Made by a program: the position numbers and the translations under genes. From Candidatus Saccharimonadales bacterium (lineage in GTDB: Bacteria; Patescibacteriota; Saccharimonadia; Saccharimonadales; Saccharimonadaceae), in the NCBI GenBank assembly GCA_035317825.1, contig DATHGB010000020.1, positions 1 through 64,000 on the forward strand: a DNA stretch of 64,000 nt, in the 5' to 3' direction. Numbering within the stretch: the first letter of the stretch is position 1; every line of letters starts with the position of its first letter. Positions 16,735 through 24,107 of the stretch are shown here, one piece after another. The notes beneath the pieces are model-generated. The model had not been told where the DNA came from. It did no database searches and worked only from the letters and a program-made list of their open reading frames with translations.

Positions 16735-17018
16735 AAGGAGTTAAGATGATCTGCTACTTCGTTAGGCTTAACAAAAACCTTCGATATGTTTTTATTTTGT
16801 TTGTAGTCGTCAATCGCTACGCTAAGCTCATGCTCGATTTCTGGTCGTAAACGAGGAAAAGCCGACACAGTTAACGAACGACTGCGGACGAACTCTTTCA
16901 GGCTTGCTGATATTACAGTGGTAAGCGGTACACCGATCTCATCGGCTAGGTCCTGAGCTTCACGCTTTAGGGCCTTACTAACCTTTATGTTGATGATAGC
17001 TTTATCTAATGTATTCAT
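16731..17018 (-). CDS. RelB/DinJ-type antitoxin
   Basis: 95 residues from ATG 17018. An N-terminal ribbon-helix-helix (AIINIKVSKALKREAQDLADEIG, then PLTTVISASLKEFV) of the RelB/DinJ family, which binds DNA as a dimer, and a C-terminal toxin-binding stretch. The longer frame starting with TTG at 17054 is rejected because that TTG is the -35 box. The promoter and operator directly precede the ATG, implying a leaderless, autoregulated transcript. Confidence 0.85.
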   Translation of the reverse strand: MNTLDKAIINIKVSKALKREAQDLADEIGVPLTTVISASLKEFVRSRSLTVSAFPRLRPEIEHELSVAIDDYKQNKNISKVFVKPNEVADHLNSL

Positions 17019-17023
17019 ATACC

Positions 17024-17054
17024 AAAGTATATACAATGGTATATACTTTGTCAA
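17024..17054 (-). promoter_or_regulatory. Toxin-antitoxin promoter with embedded operator
   Basis: Minus strand TTGACA (17049-17054), 17-base spacer, TATACT (17026-17031), then seven bases to ATG. The spacer is filled by a perfect palindrome AAAGTATATAC-AATG-GTATATACTTT (17024-17049), the probable binding site of the ribbon-helix-helix antitoxin. Confidence 0.8.
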
Positions 17055-17140
17055 GTATCAAATTCCTACAAAAATAATGGTAGTGGCTACCTAAAATCTA
17101 CTAGCCATATAGCTGTTTGCTTCCTGTGACTGCTGCCTCA

Positions 17141-17245
17141 TAGTCTCACAAAGATATGTGAGTACACACGAGACTACCTCTGTTTAATTTCATACGACTG
17201 TTTTATTGTATTTTTTAGAAAAACAGTCGTTTTTGTCGTATGAAA
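17141..17245. other. Nested inverted repeats upstream of the TA pair
   Basis: TAGTCTC/GAGACTA (17141-17147/17170-17176) encloses CTCACA/TGTGAG. Next to it TTTCATACGAC/GTCGTATGAAA (17188-17198/17235-17245) encloses GACTGTTTT/AAAACAGTC (17196-17204/17220-17228). No open frame is present. Could be a structured RNA or a fold-back DNA end. Confidence 0.4.
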
Positions 17246-17288
17246 AGTAAGTTATTATTAATAATTAAACTACCTACACTGAGTCTTC

Positions 17289-17488
17289 CCCTCCCAGACT
17301 CGAACTAAAATAACAGAGGCCACACAAAACGAAAAGTTCTAGAAAATAAATTCTAGAACTTTTCGTATCTGTTGATAATTTTGGTGGGCCATGCAAGGGA
17401 AAACTGGAACCGTATTTTTGAGGGTTTGATTGTTTTATACGAGCGAATAGAAGAATTAGATATTGAAGCGACTACTTGTACTCAATAA
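17289..17488 (+). repeat. R4: composite cassette repeat
   Basis: Exact 17-mer; hairpin AAAAGTTCTAGAA/TTCTAGAACTTTT (17332-17344/17351-17363), a stem shared with R10; tail NWNRIFEGLIVLYERIEEL to TAA 17486-17488. Confidence 0.88.
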
Positions 17489-17635
17489 TTTCGGATTATT
17501 ACCAATAAGACTACTATTTGGAAACTTTAGTAGAGGGAGATTTTGCAATCGTAATTTTTACTAGTTTACGAAATGTACTTGCTTTCATGTGACTATTATA
17601 CCACCTCACCCGCTTCTTCAATAAGGATTTTGAGT

Positions 17636-17776
17636 TTACTTTTGATCGCCACGCTTTTTACGCTTAATCAAGATCACTATGCCCCATACAATGGCTACGG
17701 GCACAATTATGTAAAGTGCATAAATTATGAATGGTAATATGAGAAAAAATATATTAACTACTTGGTCTTGGTTCAT
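17636..17776 (-). CDS. Small membrane protein
   Basis: 46 residues from ATG 17776, with GAGGAG six bases upstream. Mostly one or two hydrophobic helices (residues 9-36) and a basic tail KRKKRGDQK. AT-rich, unlike the GC-rich gene 86 bases upstream on the same strand. A partner or immunity role for the secreted protein is conceivable. The longer open frame to 18076 overlaps that gene out of frame and is rejected. Confidence 0.6.
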   Translation of the reverse strand: MNQDQVVNIFFLILPFIIYALYIIVPVAIVWGIVILIKRKKRGDQK

Positions 17777-17812
17777 CTGTTTCTCCTCTTTAATAATTTC
17801 GTGTTGCGGTGC

Positions 17813-17845
17813 GGGACGGCGGCGGAATCTCTCCGCCGCCGTCCC
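17813..17845 (-). terminator. GC-rich hairpin between two cassette genes
   Basis: GGGACGGCGGCGGA and its perfect reverse complement separated by five bases, just after the secreted-protein gene. No T-run follows on the minus strand, as in many actinobacterial hairpin terminators. Confidence 0.6.
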
Positions 17846-17862
17846 TCCTCCGTCAGGAGGTG

Positions 17863-18213
17863 TTACGGCTGCTCTTCCCGCTGGCACTTCCATCCGAAGA
17901 TGGTGTGCTCGTAGACGGTGGCGACCGATCCGGGCCACTTCGCGTTGCAGTAGGCCTGGATGTCCAGATCCCCACCGAACGTGACACCGGCCGGGATTGA
18001 CAGGTCGTAGCACGTCAGGGAGTACGGGTTGCCCCAGTCGATGGACGTGGCGCCCGTGCTTCCCTGGTAGCGGCACACGGACGTGGCTTCGACCGGGTAC
18101 AGCACGTAGTAGCCGGACTCGGCCGATGCCGGAGCAACGCCGATGATGCCGATGCCAGCCGCAAGGCCAAGCGTCGTCGTGAGGGCAAAGAGCCCTCGCT
18201 TAATGGTGTTCAT
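17863..18213 (-). CDS. Secreted Cys-containing protein, actinobacterial-like
   Basis: 116 residues. A signal peptide (basic N-terminus, hydrophobic core LTTTLGLAAGIGIIGVA, cleavage after ASA near residue 31) precedes a small mature domain of about 85 residues with four cysteines. Codon use is strongly GC-biased, unlike its surroundings, suggesting an actinobacterial origin. The GGAG before the start lies in a hairpin (CACAC...GTGTG). No family recognised. Might act on the host cell surface. Confidence 0.7.
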   Translation of the reverse strand: MNTIKRGLFALTTTLGLAAGIGIIGVAPASAESGYYVLYPVEATSVCRYQGSTGATSIDWGNPYSLTCYDLSIPAGVTFGGDLDIQAYCNAKWPGSVATVYEHTIFGWKCQREEQP

Positions 18214-18424
18214 TCTTCACACTCCATGGTGTGTGTCGGACGTGAACATAGGAGATTAATATCAGGGACTCATTCGGATCTGTCGAAGAGTGTGACAATA
18301 CAGACATGAATGGATTTCACATCTGCTCTCACCTCTAAAGATTATGTACAATAACGTCTTATATTGCAAGGTCGAGAGACTCCCAAAGACTAGACGAGAT
18401 GGAAATAGGCCAACTGCTCTCCCG

Positions 18425-18621
18425 CCCTCCCAGACTCAAACTAAAATAACAGAGACGGTGCAAAACAAAATGTTCCAGGAAATAAATCCTGGAACATTTT
18501 GTATCTGTTGATAATTTTGGTGGATCATGCCAGGGAAAACTGGAACTGTGTTTTTGATGGGTTGATTGTTTTATCTGGGCATATAGAAGAAATGGATATC
18601 GAGGTACTTATAGAAGTCTAG
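18425..18621 (+). repeat. R5: composite cassette repeat
   Basis: One change in the tRNA-like 17-mer (ACTCAAACT). Perfect hairpin AAAATGTTCCAGGA/TCCTGGAACATTTT (18467-18480/18487-18500). Tail NWNCVFDGLIVL ... IEEMDIE to TAG 18619-18621. Confidence 0.88.
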
Positions 18622-18631
18622 CCACTAGGTA

Positions 18632-19780
18632 TTAGTTATCACCATCAAATAGTGACAGATAATCTCCGTAAATCCATTTCTGTGCATACACATTTTCACC
18701 TTTCTTCATTGGTGAAAGGATACCTATGCCGACAAGTCGTTCAATAACTTTATAGCCGCCTCGCTCCGTGTAGCCTGTCCATTTTACAATATCTGCAATA
18801 CCAGCAATCGGAATTTTGTACAAGTTTTCAAGTACTTTAACAGTAGCTTCAGAAGCCGTACGATTAAGCATCTGAACCTTGGCCATGTCACGCTCTCGAA
18901 GTTTTGTAATTGCAGCACAGGTAGCAATGGCGGAGTTAGCAATCTCAATAACACCATCAAGAAAGAAATCAAGCCATTCTACCACTTCTCCATTATGATA
19001 ACCATCGAGCTTCTCATAGTATAGTTTCTGATGTTGCTTGAAATATGAAGATAGATAAAGAATAGGCATTTCTAGCAAACCTTTATACCAAAGGAACATT
19101 GTAATAAGCATACGACCAGTGCGTCCATTACCGTCATTAAATGGGTGAATTGTTTCAAACTGGGCATGTAAAAATCCCGCCTTAATAAGAGGTAAGAAGT
19201 CATCTTCTGCATGAATAAATTTCTCAAACTGGTCAAGAGCAGTTTTCATCTCATGAACTGGAGGCGGAACATATTTTGCATTATCTGGCCGAGTACCAGA
19301 AATCCAGTTCTGCTTAGTGCGAAATTCACCTGGATATGCAGGGTGGGTTACTCTAGCATTAGTCATCAATTTTTCGTGAAGTTCGCGAACAAATCGAAGG
19401 GTAATCGGAAACGTTTCGGCGCGTTTAAGCCCATAATTTAATGCATCAATATAATGCAGAATATCATCTACGTCAGCTGGCAAATTAATACTCGGCTCTA
19501 CATTTTCCCGCTCAATTGCATCCATCATGGTAGCATTCGTGCCTTCTATTTGGCTCGATGATGATGCATCCTTGCGGATAAACATTGTCAGAAACCAATC
19601 CTTATCAGGTAATAATTCAGTAATACCATCTAATTTACCGAGCAGTCGAACTGCTTCTGTATGTTTAGCAATTATCTTACGGTCTAGTCCCAAATCACCT
19701 CCTGGCGGAAAGTCATTAGGTATAAAAGCTTTATAACCTTCTTTTTGGTGTACGTATTGTCCAATTAAAATCTTGTTCAT
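18632..19780 (-). CDS. Fic-family protein, AMP-transferase type
   Basis: 382 residues from ATG 19780 (GGAG eight bases upstream; an upstream in-frame ATG at 19837 lacks one). Contains the Fic motif HPFNDGNGRTGR (catalytic His), and near the N-terminus SSQIEG, the (S/T)xxxE(G/N) inhibitory helix of class II Fic proteins, so activity is self-inhibited. The C-terminus looks like a winged helix. Fic enzymes transfer AMP or similar groups to protein hydroxyls. Only gene between R5 and R6. Confidence 0.92.
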   Translation of the reverse strand: MNKILIGQYVHQKEGYKAFIPNDFPPGGDLGLDRKIIAKHTEAVRLLGKLDGITELLPDKDWFLTMFIRKDASSSSQIEGTNATMMDAIERENVEPSINLPADVDDILHYIDALNYGLKRAETFPITLRFVRELHEKLMTNARVTHPAYPGEFRTKQNWISGTRPDNAKYVPPPVHEMKTALDQFEKFIHAEDDFLPLIKAGFLHAQFETIHPFNDGNGRTGRMLITMFLWYKGLLEMPILYLSSYFKQHQKLYYEKLDGYHNGEVVEWLDFFLDGVIEIANSAIATCAAITKLRERDMAKVQMLNRTASEATVKVLENLYKIPIAGIADIVKWTGYTERGGYKVIERLVGIGILSPMKKGENVYAQKWIYGDYLSLFDGDN

Positions 19781-19811
19781 ATCTTTATCTCCAATATGAA
19801 CATTATTGCAT

Positions 19812-19898
19812 AAATCGTTCACATGTGCAAGATACATATGAACGATTTGTTAGAAAAATACAGGACAAAAAGTTTATAATCAAACAGTCATTATAAAC
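19812..19898 (-). promoter_or_regulatory. Two palindromes upstream of fic
   Basis: AAATCGTTCA/TGAACGATTT (19812-19821/19839-19848) lies over a possible promoter (TTGCAC, 17 bases, AATAAT on the minus strand). A second palindrome GTTTATAAT/ATTATAAAC is at 19872-19880/19890-19898. Likely operator sites. Confidence 0.45.
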
Positions 19899-19934
19899 TT
19901 GAATATTTTCTCTGACTACTCGTACCAAGCCCCG

Positions 19935-20098
19935 CCCTCCCAGACTCGAACTAAATTACAGGGGCGATTTTACAAACTAAAAATCCGAGAACTTAATTCT
20001 CGGATTTTCGTATCTGTTGGATAATTTTGGTGGATCATGGCAGGGAGAACTGGAACTGTATTTTCTCTGCAACCCAGGTTTTATACGAACGCTTATAG
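19935..20098 (+). repeat. R6: composite cassette repeat, truncated tail
   Basis: The first 127 bp (19935-20061) are identical to R3, including the extra G and the CCGAGAA hairpin (19980-20008). The coding tail has an early TAG at 20096-20098 after NWNCIFSATQVLYERL. Confidence 0.88.
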
Positions 20099-20137
20099 AA
20101 ACTTAAGCGCTCTTGATGAATCGGAATCTCTGGTCTA

Positions 20138-20166
20138 TAGACAAATAGGGTATTTTATGTTACAAT
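20138..20166 (+). promoter_or_regulatory. Leaderless promoter
   Basis: TAGACA (20138-20143), 17-base spacer, TACAAT (20161-20166), then seven bases to ATG 20174. Confidence 0.6.
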
Positions 20167-20173
20167 AAAAGTC

Positions 20174-20896
20174 ATGTCCGAGAAATTGGAATTACTACAG
20201 CCCCGCTCAACTGAAGAGACACCCGATTCCGATGTGCTCCCTACTATTGAGTGTGCGCTAGGGGTTGGGCAACTTGTCGATGATATCGAGATTGATGCCC
20301 ATTATTTCGCAAGTCTTATGAGAGAGCACGGTATGAGCGATGAGACTATAAGCGATAGCGTCATCAAGGTGAGTGATGATCTCATAATCACAAGAAAAGA
20401 TAAAGATAAAGGAAATGAAATACTACAATACGGCGTATATACACACGACAAACAGACAGCTACAGTATGGCTTGGTAGTATAAAAGATGGCACTGATTAC
20501 GTTAAGGAAAAGCGTGATAGTGAAGACCCTCCTCGTCCGTATGACAGTAATAGGTTTGGTAGCCGCTGGGCATCCGAAGTTACCGTCCATGAAACCTCTC
20601 ACCGTATAGATCATGCTACTGGGGATGAGTGGCGCGAAGAAAAATACGAATATTATGCGCAATTTGCCCCCGAACGACGAGTTCTCAAAGCTATAAGGAA
20701 GTGTTTACACATGACCAAGAATACAGATTTAGGTAGGATCGCTAATGCACTTCGAGTGCGTGAAGTATACAAAAACCCTTCGCATGAGCAATACCAGAAT
20801 GCACCTGATGAATTACGAGCAGAAGAGCTAAGTGATAGAGAGTCAGCTAACTGGAAAGAGAATGACGACTTTCCTATACGCGTCAAGTTTAAATAG
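20174..20896 (+). CDS. Hypothetical protein with HExxH metallopeptidase-like motif
   Basis: 240 soluble residues. VHETSHRIDH near residue 140 is an HExxH zinc-binding signature, and a downstream YKNPSHEQYQNAPDELRAEE segment could provide the third ligand and the proline/acid context seen in several small peptidase families. The first 90 residues are acidic and not recognised. Only gene in the R6-R7 cassette, with a leaderless-type promoter. Peptidase assignment is tentative. Confidence 0.6.
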   Translation: MSEKLELLQPRSTEETPDSDVLPTIECALGVGQLVDDIEIDAHYFASLMREHGMSDETISDSVIKVSDDLIITRKDKDKGNEILQYGVYTHDKQTATVWLGSIKDGTDYVKEKRDSEDPPRPYDSNRFGSRWASEVTVHETSHRIDHATGDEWREEKYEYYAQFAPERRVLKAIRKCLHMTKNTDLGRIANALRVREVYKNPSHEQYQNAPDELRAEELSDRESANWKENDDFPIRVKFK

Positions 20897-20913
20897 CAGA
20901 TCGTCGACTCTCG

Positions 20914-21106
20914 CCCTCCCAGACTCGAACTAAAATAACAGAGGCCAAAAAAACGAAATGTTCCAGGAAATAAATCCTGGAACATTTTGTATCTGTTGAT
21001 AATTTTGGTGGGCCACACCAGGGAAAACTGGAACTGTGTTTTCCTAGATCTGCAAATTTTATGCGAACAGCTGGAAGAGTTCGATATTGAAAATGTTATA
21101 AGTTGA
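20914..21106 (+). repeat. R7: composite cassette repeat
   Basis: Exact 17-mer, hairpin AAATGTTCCAGGA/TCCTGGAACATTT (20956-20968/20975-20987), tail NWNCVFLDLQILCEQLEEF to TGA 21104-21106. Confidence 0.88.
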
Positions 21107-21120
21107 TAGTGATGACATAT

Positions 21121-21942
21121 TTAGTTACTCCGATCGTTAGGTTGTTTTAATGTTTTCTCTCTGGCAAAGCATTTTTCCAACTTGCCGTTAATATCACTGA
21201 AGTCTTTGTCGTATAAGCTACATCCATACCCTTGATCCGTACTACCAATCCACATTGTTATACCGAGAGAAGGGTGGGCGACGTGCTTACTAAGAATAAA
21301 TTGCGCCACTTTATTAAGCTTACTAATTACTTCTTGCTTATCATCAGGACCAAGGCTTTGCGGTACATTTAAACGGAGATTGACACCATATATGAATTTA
21401 TTATTATACTTCTTGATTGCGTCCCCTAAGCTCGGTACATTGCCTCTCACAGGATTGTCTTCTAATGATGAGATTCCTGCATCGACATCAAAATCAGGCA
21501 CAGGCTGATAAACTGTTTCTAGAAATGCTTCAGCTTCAGGTCGACCTTCGTATGCCCATATGGTAGCTGTATATGTATCAAAATAGACACCCGTGTTTCG
21601 ACTTCTTCCTACCTCAAAAGTTAAGTTGTTATCGTTCGCAGGGTGGGCAGTACCAACTCTTTGTCCCGGATCACCTATCGAAACACCCTTATCTTCTAAA
21701 TATTTAACTTTAAATTCTTGGCCGTACTTATCTTGTAGGTATTTTCCCATACCGGCTGTATCGATCGCCACACCTCCCCAAAATATAAGAAACGGTATTA
21801 CAATAATGAGAGCTAGCCCCGCTCCAATAACTAGTGCGCGTTTATATGATTTGTGTTTCTTTGGGGGAACCATGTTACTGTTTTGGACTTGCTGTTTTAT
21901 TGCAACTGGCATATCTTCCCCGTTTCTTGATAGTAATGGCAT
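21121..21942 (-). CDS. Single-span membrane protein of unknown function
   Basis: 273 residues: a cytoplasmic basic segment of about 35 residues, one membrane span (about 37-58), and an extracytoplasmic domain of about 210 residues with two cysteines near the end. A second ATG at 21912 has a better ribosome site (GGGGA) and may be the true start. Shares the R7-R8 cassette with a divergent, similarly built protein. Confidence 0.6.
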   Translation of the reverse strand: MPLLSRNGEDMPVAIKQQVQNSNMVPPKKHKSYKRALVIGAGLALIIVIPFLIFWGGVAIDTAGMGKYLQDKYGQEFKVKYLEDKGVSIGDPGQRVGTAHPANDNNLTFEVGRSRNTGVYFDTYTATIWAYEGRPEAEAFLETVYQPVPDFDVDAGISSLEDNPVRGNVPSLGDAIKKYNNKFIYGVNLRLNVPQSLGPDDKQEVISKLNKVAQFILSKHVAHPSLGITMWIGSTDQGYGCSLYDKDFSDINGKLEKCFAREKTLKQPNDRSN

Positions 21943-22055
21943 CTTTGACTCACTTTAAATATAGGTGAGATTTTTACAATAAGCAATATAAACTACCTGT
22001 ATATTTCCGACTTGGTAACGTACAATAATCCAAAGAAGTATAAGGAAAAACAGAC

Positions 22056-22979
22056 ATGCAACCAAACAACCCTGATTCTGACCAACCGACTGAAGATCCA
22101 TCTCAAAACGGTTCATCTATGAACCGGACGATTCAGCCCCTATCGTCTGAAGACGATATTCGTAAAGCAGTTGAAGCAGCACGTATAGTGTCACCTACTT
22201 CAAACCAGACCGTAAATCAGACAGGTGCACCGACTCCTGCAAGTAACGCCGAACCAACAAACACTTACGAACAAAGCACCCTCATTACTGAGCCAATACA
22301 CCGACCGCCACAGGTAGTGCCACCACAGTTCCATGCAGCCTCGTCACAACCACTACCTCAGAATAATAAAAACAGCAAAGCTATTTTTATCGTCGTGGGG
22401 CTTATCATAGTCGCTGCACTTGCTATCGGTGCCTATTTTTTCCTTTTTAGCGGCAAAATAGCAGTGGGCGATTTAGTTCAAGAGACCCTCCAGCAGACCA
22501 CATACAAGCGACCAAAGCAGTGGCATCCGGTAGGTACGGACGGAGCAGGCTGGGGAGATTTAAAGGCTGAAAACGGTAAATCATTGGCCTTCGTAGCCGT
22601 TAAAGAGTTGCAACAAACACCGCTTCCTGCTGGCGCATCTGATGCGATGTACGAGCAACTACGAACACAACTTGCGAGTCAAGCATCCGTCACTTCGATA
22701 CAATCTACATTTCAAAAAGGCGTCGAATTCTGCACATCCGCTATGACATTTAAAGCTGAGCCGGACACGAGACAAACCAAAGCTACTATTGGTTTGTCTA
22801 TTATGACGGGGTCGTGTAAAAGAAAAGATGGTGATTTTACTCTGAAAATTCGTATTGTTGCAGGTTTCTCCGATAGTCAGATTAGAGCAATCGCTCTTGG
22901 TGCAAGGAACGTAGACTGGGACAAAAATAGTGAAGCATTCCAGGCTATTCTAGATAGCGTGGGCCAAGTAAATAATTGA
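22056..22979 (+). CDS. Single-span membrane protein with disordered N-terminus
   Basis: 307 residues: a long Pro/Ser/Thr/Gln-rich cytoplasmic tail (1-105), one span (about 109-132, AIFIVVGLIIVAALAIGAYF) and an extracytoplasmic domain of about 170 residues with two cysteines. AAGGA precedes the ATG. Same topology as the divergent gene at 21121-21942, so the two may make a pair at the cell surface. No family recognised. Confidence 0.65.
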   Translation: MQPNNPDSDQPTEDPSQNGSSMNRTIQPLSSEDDIRKAVEAARIVSPTSNQTVNQTGAPTPASNAEPTNTYEQSTLITEPIHRPPQVVPPQFHAASSQPLPQNNKNSKAIFIVVGLIIVAALAIGAYFFLFSGKIAVGDLVQETLQQTTYKRPKQWHPVGTDGAGWGDLKAENGKSLAFVAVKELQQTPLPAGASDAMYEQLRTQLASQASVTSIQSTFQKGVEFCTSAMTFKAEPDTRQTKATIGLSIMTGSCKRKDGDFTLKIRIVAGFSDSQIRAIALGARNVDWDKNSEAFQAILDSVGQVNN

Positions 22980-23039
22980 TAGTACGGATCTCCTTAGCTG
23001 TAGATTCGGAAATATTTTTATATCGTATAATTTTTTAGA

Positions 23040-23236
23040 CCCTCCCAGACTCGAACTAAAATAACAGAGGCGGCACAAAACAAAATGTTCCAGGAAATAA
23101 ATCCTGAAGCATTTCGTATCTGTTGATAATTTTGGTAGGCCACACCAGGGAAAACTGGAACTGTGTTTTCGATGATTTAACGCTTTTATACGAGCGGCTA
23201 GAGGAGTTGGATACTGAAGGCAACCCTCCAGATTGA
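23040..23236 (+). repeat. R8: composite cassette repeat
   Basis: Exact 17-mer. The hairpin 5' arm is AAAATGTTCCAGGA (23082-23095), but its 3' arm has two changes (TCCTGAAGCATTT) so pairing is weakened. Tail NWNCVFDDLTLLYERLEEL to TGA 23234-23236. Confidence 0.86.
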
Positions 23237-23260
23237 ATTAGATATGTTATAATATATTTA

Positions 23261-23968
23261 ATGACTAAAAAACAAATCACAATTCCAGCTACTGGATACT
23301 CAATACAATCCGACTGGCATGAGGGTATCGACAACAAAAATATTCTACTGACATTTGTCGGCTTTGGCTCAAGCAAAAAAAGTAATAGCGACTTTGTTGC
23401 AAAGGTTGTTTCTGACACCGGCATGAGCGCGCTTGTTGTTGACCTATCAGGTCATGGCGAAAGCCCATTTGACGTAAATGAGACAATGCCAGCACAACAC
23501 GTGCTCGAAGCTACCAAAGCATACGACTGGATCAAGGCAAATTATCCAGAAAGTGCCGTTCACGTTATGGGCACGAGTTATGGTGGGTTCGTTGCATCGT
23601 ACCTTAGTAGGTTCCGTGCGATTCACAAGCTTATTTTACGTACACCAGCAATTTATGAACCAAAAGATTTTTATACAGAACATCAATATATTGATAAAAT
23701 CTTTGTCCGTGAGTACCGCCGGAACACCGAGGCTTTAAAGAAGCATCCGCTCTTTTTACAGAAGCCGCTGGCGACTATGTCAACGTTGCTTATTGTTCAC
23801 GGAGAAGACAAAAGCGTACCCCACGAGACAACTGATGTGTATGAAGCTAATTTTGCAAACGAAACCTACGTTGCGAAAGGATTTGCTCATCCATTCCGTG
23901 ATCCGTCTAACCCAGCAGAAGGCGTTGTTAAGTATTACGAGATTGTCGCAAACTGGCTCAATAAGTAG
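23261..23968 (+). CDS. Alpha/beta hydrolase
   Basis: 235 residues with the serine-hydrolase pattern: LSGHGES near residue 63, nucleophile elbow GTSYGG near 105, IVHGEDKSVP (Asp) near 185, and a late His in GFAHPF near 210. Substrate unknown; likely an esterase or peptidase-like enzyme of the dienelactone/prolyl-oligopeptidase-like group. TATAAT (23248-23253) is seven bases before ATG, indicating a leaderless transcript. First of three genes in the R8-R9 cassette. Confidence 0.88.
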   Translation: MTKKQITIPATGYSIQSDWHEGIDNKNILLTFVGFGSSKKSNSDFVAKVVSDTGMSALVVDLSGHGESPFDVNETMPAQHVLEATKAYDWIKANYPESAVHVMGTSYGGFVASYLSRFRAIHKLILRTPAIYEPKDFYTEHQYIDKIFVREYRRNTEALKKHPLFLQKPLATMSTLLIVHGEDKSVPHETTDVYEANFANETYVAKGFAHPFRDPSNPAEGVVKYYEIVANWLNK

Positions 23969-24107
23969 TTAGATAAATTTGTTACAATAGAACATTATTG
24001 CTTATATACATAATATGTGTTAATATTATCAAGTTGCCCATTGAGCTTATTTCAGTGGCGGAGTGGAAAAATCTGTCTGCATACCCCTCATCTAGGGAGA
24101 AAAAACA

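Noticed and set aside
17018-17054. TTG start extending the antitoxin by 12 residues
   Set aside because: The TTG is the first base triplet of the -35 box TTGACA, and the operator would be inside the coding region.
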